From Actinospineispora spinosispora DSM 44797 (lineage in GTDB: Bacteria; Actinomycetota; Actinomycetes; Mycobacteriales; Pseudonocardiaceae), in assembly GCF_000429025.1 (NCBI RefSeq), contig NZ_AUBB01000021.1, positions 62,001 through 126,000 on the forward strand: a stretch of 64,000 nt of DNA, in the 5' to 3' direction. The notes beneath the pieces were generated by a model that searched no databases, was not told the DNA's origin, and saw nothing but the letters and a program-made list of their open reading frames with translations. Below are positions 58,041 through 64,000 of this stretch, piece after piece (position 1 is the first letter of the stretch; each line of letters starts with the position of its first letter). Made by a program: the position numbers and the translations under genes.

Positions 58041-59810
58041 ATGCGGCTGACCAACGTTGCGCACCTGCGACTGCCCTTCGGCCGGCTCCTCGGCTACGAC
58101 GTCACCGTCGGGCCACCCGGGCGCGCACTCCCGGTCTCCTTCGACCAGCGACGCCACGTCGGTGCCGGAGACCGCCCGGGCTCATGGATGGCGCTGTCGG
58201 TGCGCCTTGCCGAGGCTGTGGAGCCGGGGCACCTGGCAGCCGCCTGGCTGGCGGTCGTGGCCCGGCACGGCACCCTCCGGTCGGTCTTCACACGGGCCGG
58301 GGACGGCACCCCGCTACTGCACGAGGTCGACATCTCGCCGGGTGGCTGGGTCGAGCACCCGGTCGCGTCCGGGCAGGCCGTGAACGACACGCTCCGGGCA
58401 GTGCTCGACGCGGCGTGCACGCCGTACGCGTCTCCGTCACACCGACTCTGTCTGCTCGAGACCGCGGACTCCCCGACCGTCGTCGTTGCGGCCGACCACG
58501 CCCACGTGGACATGTGGTCGATGCTCGTCGTCGCCCGCGACCTGCTCGCGGCCCTGGTCGACGCCCGCGCCGGCCGGACACCCGTTCTCGCCGAGACACC
58601 TCCCTTCGCTGCGCACACCAGTGCCATGCGCGACCGCCCGCTGGCCCCGGACGGGGTCCGCGCGCGGTGGGCCGAAGTGCTCGCGGCGTGCGGCGGGGTG
58701 ATGCCGAGGTTTCCGCTCCCGCTGGGGGAGATCGACGCGATGCACCACGAACGGGTCGAGGTCCGCGACGTTCTCGACGTGGACGCCAGCGCCGCGCTCT
58801 CGGTGCGCGCCCGTGAGGAGAAGGTCTCAGCGCTGGCGCTGGTGGTCTCGGCGATGACCGCGGTGACCCGTGAGCGAGCGGACATTCCGCTCCGCGCGGT
58901 GTTCCCGGTCCACAGCAGATACGAGGCGACCTGGCACGACTCGGTCGGCTGGTTCATCACCAACGCCGTCATCGAGTCGGCCGACGCCTCGCCCCGCGCC
59001 TGCGCGGAGGCCGTCAAGGAGGCGGTGCACCTCGGGTCCTGGCCGCTCGAGGACGTGCTCCAGCCATGGGGTGGGATGCCCGAGGCGCCCGGCATGTTCG
59101 CGATCTCGTGGCTGGACCTGCGCCGGTTGCCGGTGCGCGTCGATGCGACCGGCCTCGAGGCGCACTACGTCGGAGCGGCGGTCCTCACCGACGGGGTGAT
59201 GCTGTGGTTCATCCTCGACGAGTCCGGCCTGCACCTCCGTTGCCGCTATCCCGACACCGTCGAGGCGCGTAGGCACGTCGGCGGCTGGCTGGACGCGCTG
59301 GTGGCGCGGCTGCGTGACCAGGCAAGGGCCGCCGACCACAGTGTGCTCCAGCTCGCCGGACGGGTGTACCGCATCGACCGAGCCGCCCGGTCCGACGTCC
59401 CAGCCCTCATCGCACTGCTCGCGAGCGACGAGACCGGGCAGGACCGCGAGGTCAGCGACGTCGAGCGCTACGAAGCGGCCTTCGACGCGATCTCGCGCGA
59501 CCCGTCCCACTTTCTCGCCGCGGTCCGTGACGAGCTGGACCGTGTCGTCGGCACCATCCAGCTGAGCATCATCCCCGGTCTGTCCCGAGGCGGCGCCAGC
59601 CGGATGCAGGTCGAGGGGCTCGGTATCGCTCCCGCAGAGGGCGCCGGCAGCCTCGGTTCGGCCATGATCGAGTGGGCCCACGACTACGGCCGCGCCCGCG
59701 GCGCCACCCACGCCCAGCTCATCACCGACACGGCCCGTACCGATGCCCGCCGCTTCTACGAGAGCCTCGGGTACGTCGCCAGCCACGCCGGTTTCACACG
59801 GCCGCTCTGA
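58041..59810 (+). CDS. Condensation-domain-like protein fused to a GNAT acyltransferase
   Basis: This is a 589-residue two-domain protein. Residues 1 to about 440 resemble an NRPS condensation/chloramphenicol-acetyltransferase domain: SFDQRRH near the start, the active-site region VAADHAHVDMWSM at 148-161, and VGWFITNAVIE around 300. The usual HHxxxDG reads D-H-A-H-V-D-M, keeping the second His (153) and the Asp. Residues from about 445 are a GNAT domain: RIDRAARSDVPALIALLAS, GTIQLSIIPGL, GLGIAPAEGAGSLGSAMIEWA, ARRFYESLGYVASHAGF. No adenylation or carrier domain is nearby. It may acylate or join small molecules, with CoA thioesters as donors. Confidence 0.82.
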   Translation: MRLTNVAHLRLPFGRLLGYDVTVGPPGRALPVSFDQRRHVGAGDRPGSWMALSVRLAEAVEPGHLAAAWLAVVARHGTLRSVFTRAGDGTPLLHEVDISPGGWVEHPVASGQAVNDTLRAVLDAACTPYASPSHRLCLLETADSPTVVVAADHAHVDMWSMLVVARDLLAALVDARAGRTPVLAETPPFAAHTSAMRDRPLAPDGVRARWAEVLAACGGVMPRFPLPLGEIDAMHHERVEVRDVLDVDASAALSVRAREEKVSALALVVSAMTAVTRERADIPLRAVFPVHSRYEATWHDSVGWFITNAVIESADASPRACAEAVKEAVHLGSWPLEDVLQPWGGMPEAPGMFAISWLDLRRLPVRVDATGLEAHYVGAAVLTDGVMLWFILDESGLHLRCRYPDTVEARRHVGGWLDALVARLRDQARAADHSVLQLAGRVYRIDRAARSDVPALIALLASDETGQDREVSDVERYEAAFDAISRDPSHFLAAVRDELDRVVGTIQLSIIPGLSRGGASRMQVEGLGIAPAEGAGSLGSAMIEWAHDYGRARGATHAQLITDTARTDARRFYESLGYVASHAGFTRPL

Positions 59811-59891
59811 CCTGGGGGAGGCTGTGGAGAATGGGGCGGTACAGACCGCCGTGCCCGCTCCAACGAAGACTGCAACCGCTCCAACGGTCCG

Positions 59892-60809
59892 TCAGGCCAG
59901 CGGCCATCTGCGCAGGGTGTGGTCCGCGGCCGAGGTGAACACCCAACGGTGGTCCGCCGAGAGCGCTGAGGCGGTGACCACGTCGTCGTGGCCACTCAGT
60001 GTGGCGTGTGGGTTCATTTTCTGGCTGGTCCACACACGCGCGGTGCGGTCCTGGCCGCCGGTGACCATGATCTCGTGGTCAGCGGAGAACGCCATGGTCC
60101 GGATCTTGCCGACGCGACCGACGCCGTGCGCCTGCAGCCGGCGTAGGGCGAGGCCGGTGGTGATGTCCCAGATTCTGACGGTGCCGTCCGAGCTTCCCGA
60201 GACCAGAGTGCCGTCCGGTCGGAAGCGCAGGCAGCGGACCTTGCCGGTGTGGCCGCGCAGCCAGCGCCGCGGCTCGCCGCTCGCGGTATCCCAGACCGCG
60301 ATTCGGTGTGCCTCGTCACCGGAGGCGATGTGCCTGCCGTCCGGGGCGAAGGCTACCGAGCGGACCGGCGCGTCGTGCCCGGTCAGCACACGGTGGTCCG
60401 GCCGGTCGGTTCGCCACAGCCTCACCGACCCGTCGTTTCCGGCGGAAGCGATCAGGGACGTGTCGGGGGAGAAATGGACTGACCACGTCCGGCCCTCGTG
60501 TCCGGTGAATCCGCGGATGCGTGTTCCGGTGGTGGTGTCCCACAGCGCCACCGCTCCGTCATAGCCCGCCGTCACCAGGCGTTGCCCGTCGGCGGAGAAG
60601 GCCAGATCGCGCACTTTCGCCTCGTCGGCCCGCCAGCGGCGCAGCGTGTCGAACGTTCGAGGGGCGAGCAGACGAATCTCACCCCGGCATTCGACCGCAA
60701 GCACGCCGGTGGCGGGTGACAGGTCCATGGCCAGCACCGATCCGTCCAGCTCGGTGACCACGTCGGCGACGGGAGTCGCGGAATCTGCCCTGACGGTCGC
60801 GGTGCGCAT
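59892..60809 (-). CDS. WD40-repeat beta-propeller protein
   Basis: This 305-residue protein is made only of WD40 repeats, about seven blades, each with GH and a terminal W/IWD-like ending, for example LVTAGYDGAVALWD, IASAGNDGSVRLWR, LVSGSSDGTVRIWD, MVTGGQDRTARVWT. There is no kinase or protease domain, unlike many actinobacterial WD40 proteins, and no signal peptide. It probably serves as a scaffold. The ATG at 60809 gives the best match, with no strong ribosome site. Confidence 0.9.
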   Translation of the reverse strand: MRTATVRADSATPVADVVTELDGSVLAMDLSPATGVLAVECRGEIRLLAPRTFDTLRRWRADEAKVRDLAFSADGQRLVTAGYDGAVALWDTTTGTRIRGFTGHEGRTWSVHFSPDTSLIASAGNDGSVRLWRTDRPDHRVLTGHDAPVRSVAFAPDGRHIASGDEAHRIAVWDTASGEPRRWLRGHTGKVRCLRFRPDGTLVSGSSDGTVRIWDITTGLALRRLQAHGVGRVGKIRTMAFSADHEIMVTGGQDRTARVWTSQKMNPHATLSGHDDVVTASALSADHRWVFTSAADHTLRRWPLA

Positions 60810-60887
60810 CGTCGGCACGCTACGGACTCCACCGTCGGACCACCGCATCCGAGGCTCAGGAACCTGCCAGTTCCGACAGACCGCTGC

Positions 60888-62714
60888 TCAGCCCTTCACG
60901 GTGCCACTGATCTCGCTCAGCGCCCAGCCGCCCGAACCGGAGAGGTCCAGATGGTTCGTGTGCACTGATTCCAGGGTGTGATGGTGCGCGACGCTCACGA
61001 TCGTGCATTCGGGTAGGTCGTCACGGAGCAGGCGGTAGAGCATGAGCTCGATCCCGGCATCCATTGCCGAGGTGGCCTCGTCCAGAAAGGCAATCCTCGG
61101 ACGGTTGAGCAGGATTCGTGCGAAACCGAGACGCTGCTGTTCCCCGGGGGACAGGATTCTTCCCCAATCGCGGGGTTCGTCGATTCGTTCGGCGAGATGA
61201 CCGAGCTGAACCCGGTGGAGAATGTCGACACCCCGAGCCGGGTCGGAGTCGGTCGCGGTGTCTTCCGGGTAGTACAGCGACTGCCGCAGGGTGCCGAGCG
61301 GGAGATAGGGGCGCTGGCTCAGGAACAGTGCTTGCGTGCCGGTCGGTCGCCGCACCTGGCCGTCGGCGTACGGCCACAGGCCTGCCAGGGCGCGCAGCAG
61401 AGTGGTCTTGCCGCATCCGGAAGGCCCCTTGACCAGTAACGTATCGCCGGTGCCCAGCGTGAACGTGAGGTCTTCGATCAGCGGCTGACCGGTGGGGAGA
61501 TTGATCGTCAGGCGTCGGACATCGAGGCGTCGGTCGGTTCCGATGCTCAACGTGGGCATCTTTCGTGCCTGCGCATTGACCTTCTTCAATCCGATGAGCC
61601 GATCGATCGTGGCGCGGTAGGTCGCGAAGGTGTCGTAGTTGTTGCGGAAGAACGACAGGGAGTCGTGGACCTGCCCCATCGCCGAGGCGGTCTGCTGCAT
61701 ATCGCCCAGGCTGACCGCTCCACTGAAGAACCGGGGCGCCTGCAGGATGAACGGGATCACGACGGAGAGCTGGGTGACCACGATGTTGAGGCCGTTTAAC
61801 TTGACGTTTCGGTGCACCAGGTCCCACGCGTTGCCGATGACGGCGCGGAATCCGCTGTCCAGATTTCGCCGTTCCACCCGCTCCCCGGAGTAGAAGGCGA
61901 CGCTCTCGGAGTTGTCGCGCAATCGGACGAGCGCGTACCGGAAGGATGCCGCCAGGGCTTCCTTGACGAAATTCAGCCTGATCAAGGGGTGGGCGACCTT
62001 GAACACCACGACCGAGGCCACGGTGACGTAGATCAGGATGGCGAACGTCATGGCGCGCGGAACCTGGAATCCGAACACCGACATCGGTCCGGACAACGTC
62101 CACAGCACCGCGACGAACGAGCAGGTCGAGATGATCGCGCTCACCGCGCCGAGCAGCAGATCCTGTGAGTTCGAGGTGAACGAGTTGATGTCCTCCTGAA
62201 TGCGCTGGTCCGGGTTGTCCACCGCATCGGGGAGGAAGTTGGCCACGTGGTAGGACCTGTCCGTCATCCAGTCGGTCAGCATTTCGTTGGTCAACCACAC
62301 TCGCCAGCGGATCACCAGCAGCTGACCGAGGAAGTAGCTGAGCATCACTTGGACGACGTTGACCGCGGCGATGAATCCGAAGATTCCCATGTAGCGGTAG
62401 AACTGTGAGGCGTCCCGTTTCTGGAACGCGGTGTAGAGCCCATTCTGGAAGTACGAGTCGAGTACCTGCAGCCTGACTCCGACGATGGCCAGGACGAGCA
62501 CGGCGGTGATCGACAGTATCGGTTGCCAGCTGGCCCAGCTACGGCCCGGGATGAAGTGCGACAGGGTCAGTGCCTTGAAGTTTCGCCCCCAGCCGGTGAA
62601 CTTCATGACCGAGGCGGCCGACAGTGCGAGTACGACGAGTGTGACGACGGAAACCTTCAGCGTCCACGACAGGCTCAGCAGCCACTCGTCGGGCCAATCC
62701 AACGAGTCCTCCAT
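60888..62714 (-). CDS. SbmA/BacA-ABCD-type ABC transporter (fused permease-ATPase)
   Basis: This 608-residue half-transporter has an N-terminal membrane domain of about six helices with NGLYTAFQKRDASQFYRYMG, NPDQRIQEDI and KEALAASFRYALVRLRDNSESVAFYSGE, all typical of the SbmA/BacA and peroxisomal ABCD group. The C-terminal ATPase has GPSGCGKTTLLRALAG, LSPGEQQRLGFARILL and AFLDEATSAMD. Relatives import peptides, vitamin B12 or very-long-chain fatty acyl compounds. The ATG at 62714 (MEDSLDWPDEW) fits the family start. Confidence 0.92.
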   Translation of the reverse strand: MEDSLDWPDEWLLSLSWTLKVSVVTLVVLALSAASVMKFTGWGRNFKALTLSHFIPGRSWASWQPILSITAVLVLAIVGVRLQVLDSYFQNGLYTAFQKRDASQFYRYMGIFGFIAAVNVVQVMLSYFLGQLLVIRWRVWLTNEMLTDWMTDRSYHVANFLPDAVDNPDQRIQEDINSFTSNSQDLLLGAVSAIISTCSFVAVLWTLSGPMSVFGFQVPRAMTFAILIYVTVASVVVFKVAHPLIRLNFVKEALAASFRYALVRLRDNSESVAFYSGERVERRNLDSGFRAVIGNAWDLVHRNVKLNGLNIVVTQLSVVIPFILQAPRFFSGAVSLGDMQQTASAMGQVHDSLSFFRNNYDTFATYRATIDRLIGLKKVNAQARKMPTLSIGTDRRLDVRRLTINLPTGQPLIEDLTFTLGTGDTLLVKGPSGCGKTTLLRALAGLWPYADGQVRRPTGTQALFLSQRPYLPLGTLRQSLYYPEDTATDSDPARGVDILHRVQLGHLAERIDEPRDWGRILSPGEQQRLGFARILLNRPRIAFLDEATSAMDAGIELMLYRLLRDDLPECTIVSVAHHHTLESVHTNHLDLSGSGGWALSEISGTVKG

Positions 62715-62885
62715 CAAGCGATTCGCTCGGTGCGGACGAGGGTGCCCTGGTTGTCGTCGCACGCCTCCGGTGGGAGCCCGATCATGACCCCACGCTAATC
62801 CGGCCTGGCTGGGGAACTGTCAGCTTCGCCGAGACCCTTGCCGATCCTCGACCGGTCGTTGCCGCCGATCTCGGCGACTTGACCT

Positions 62886-62934
62886 GAGTCGCACGACTGT
62901 GCGACACTGACTGAGTCGTACAGTCGTGCGACTC
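62886..62934. promoter_or_regulatory. Double palindromic operator before the quinone oxidoreductase gene
   Basis: GAGTCGCACGACTGT (62886-62900) and ACAGTCGTGCGACTC (62920-62934) are perfect 15-bp inverted arms. Each end also forms its own palindrome, GTCGCAC-GACT-GTGCGAC at 62889-62906 and GAGTCG-N10-CGACTC at 62913-62934. This is typical of a TetR-type repressor binding as two dimers. No regulator gene is in the window. Confidence 0.75.
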
Positions 62935-62957
62935 TCTCAACATCGCGGAGCGGGTCG

Positions 62958-63962
62958 ATGAAATCCTGGGTAAGCCACGAACCGGGTGGCCCCGAAGCGC
63001 TTGTGCTCGAGGACGTACCGGTACCGACACCCGGCCAGGGCGACGTGCTCGTGCGGGTGCGCGCGGTCGGGATCAACTTTCCGGACAGTCTCCTCATTCG
63101 CGGGCAGTACCAGGTCTCGCCACCTCGCCCTCTCACACCCGGAAGTGAGTTCTGCGGCGATGTCGAGGCCACTCGTGACCATGAGTCGGGCCTGAAACCG
63201 GGAGACAGGGTCATCGGCGTCTCGGGCTGGGGGGCGATGGCCGAGTACGTGACGATGCCGGCCCGAGCTCTCACAAAGGCACCCGACTCCCTGCCGTACG
63301 CGACGGGCGCCGCATTCCTGTTCACGTATGCGACCGCGTATCACGCGCTCCGCGACGTCGCCGATCTGCAGGCCGAGGAGAAGCTGGTGGTGCTCGGCGC
63401 CGCCGGGGGCGTCGGTCGCGCCGCGGTGGAGCTGGGGAGGGCATTGGGGGCAACCGTCGTCGCCGGAGTCTCCTCGGCGGAGAAACTCGACTTCGCGTTG
63501 GCGGCCGGAGCGACCAGCGGGATCGTCTACGACGCCGAGCTGGGCCCCGGCGGACCCCAACGGGACTTCACCGGCCGGCTCAGGGCCCTGGACCCGGCCG
63601 GAACGGGGTTCGACGTCGTCTTCGACCCGGTCGGCGGGTCGTACTCCGAGCCCGCGTTTCGCGCGCTCGGCCGGGGAGGCCGCCACCTGGTGGTCGGATT
63701 CGCCGCGGGTATTCCCCGAATACCGCTGAATCTGGTACTGCTCAAAGGTGCGAGCATTATCGGCGTCGACTGGCGTACGTTCGTCGAGGTAGAAGCGGCG
63801 TCGAATCGGCGCAACGTCGGAGAGCTTCTCGCGCTGTGGGGTAGCGGGTCCATATCGCCCGCGGTCACGCACATCATTCCGTTCTCGGACGCACCGAGCG
63901 CCCTTGCTCTCCTCGATGCCCGGAAGGCAATGGGGAAAATTGTGGTCATGCTGCCGGAATAG
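62958..63962 (+). CDS. NADPH:quinone oxidoreductase (MDR family)
   Basis: This 334-residue zinc-free MDR enzyme starts MKSWVSHEPGGPEALVLEDVPVP and has INFPDSLLIRGQYQ, PGSEFCGDV and the nucleotide loop VLGAAGGVGRAAVELG. It reduces quinones or acts as an enoyl reductase. It is about 30 residues longer than the MDR protein at 1502 and not a close copy. Control is likely by a TetR protein through the double palindrome, whose end is 23 bp upstream of the ATG. Confidence 0.92.
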   Translation: MKSWVSHEPGGPEALVLEDVPVPTPGQGDVLVRVRAVGINFPDSLLIRGQYQVSPPRPLTPGSEFCGDVEATRDHESGLKPGDRVIGVSGWGAMAEYVTMPARALTKAPDSLPYATGAAFLFTYATAYHALRDVADLQAEEKLVVLGAAGGVGRAAVELGRALGATVVAGVSSAEKLDFALAAGATSGIVYDAELGPGGPQRDFTGRLRALDPAGTGFDVVFDPVGGSYSEPAFRALGRGGRHLVVGFAAGIPRIPLNLVLLKGASIIGVDWRTFVEVEAASNRRNVGELLALWGSGSISPAVTHIIPFSDAPSALALLDARKAMGKIVVMLPE

Positions 63963-64000
63963 CCCGAACGACCGACATGCTCGACATAGTCGACAAAGGA

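Noticed and set aside
58041..62714. A nonribosomal peptide cluster around the condensation-like gene and the ABC transporter
   Set aside because: No adenylation, carrier or thioesterase domains and no phosphopantetheinyl transferase; the genes lie on different strands.
1..64000. tRNA, rRNA, CRISPR arrays or known riboswitches
   Set aside because: No cloverleaf-like segment, ribosomal RNA sequence, or regularly spaced repeats were seen on reading the gaps. Small RNAs without obvious structure cannot be excluded.

Overview
The window is high-GC DNA with GTG/TTG starts, four-base stop/start overlaps and actinobacterial gene families (PadR, MocR, FCD-GntR, MMPL, DoxX, LtrA, XRE-TPR). It looks like the chromosome of an actinomycete, plausibly Pseudonocardiaceae; the placement rests on gene style only. 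No rRNA, tRNA, CRISPR array, integrase or complete transposase was seen.

Left part (0.2-13.8 kb): accessory genes. They are a DsbA/FrnE-type thiol oxidoreductase, a zinc-free MDR oxidoreductase, an LtrA membrane protein, a TauD-fold dioxygenase with a coupled small ORF, a Nudix hydrolase with an XRE-TPR regulator, a PadR operon under a near-perfect palindrome, a broken phage minor-capsid gene, a cupin lipoprotein, DoxX, a MocR regulator, a lipoprotein with three cysteine-paired repeats, and a half-length MMPL protein. The last 230 bp of the ltrA region recur about 5.4 kb downstream, fused to the broken phage gene.

Central part (13.8-44.8 kb): a large catabolic locus with an FCD-GntR regulator. 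The minus-strand operons carry MDR dehydrogenase-LigK-LigJ and ferredoxin-ferredoxin reductase-Rieske oxygenase-unknown-PanB-like-alpha/beta hydrolase. On the plus strand are a Pht5-like protein with RpiB, a phosphoglycerate-mutase-like protein, and a run of about 18 kb. That run holds a NitT/TauT-type ABC importer, a double cupin, a TRIP13/Pch2-like AAA+ ATPase, an Fe3+-type ABC importer, two MFS carriers, a second cupin protein, an EutA-like actin-fold protein, a second Fe3+-type binding protein, two single-domain cupins and a second Pht5-like protein. LigJ and LigK are the last two steps of the protocatechuate-4,5-cleavage/gallate route to pyruvate and oxaloacetate, yet no LigAB/GalA-type ring-cleavage enzyme or known tautomerase is present. 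Four cupin proteins sharing an HQHFN signature are candidates for the missing chemistry. Similar inverted repeats (GGTCT-N6-AGACC type) lie before several of these operons and suggest a single regulon. The combination of HQHFN cupins, a TRIP13-like ATPase and an EutA-like protein is the best candidate in the window for an undescribed system.

Right part (44.8-64 kb): a COG4705 membrane protein; a histidine kinase/response regulator pair and a diverged second kinase whose own regulator survives only as a remnant; a FetB-like permease without its ATPase; a GntR-controlled MFS-deacetylase-cupin operon with paired operators; a DUF1772 protein; an Lrp regulator; two alpha/beta hydrolases; a condensation-domain/GNAT fusion; a WD40 propeller; an SbmA/ABCD-type transporter; and a quinone oxidoreductase behind a double palindrome.
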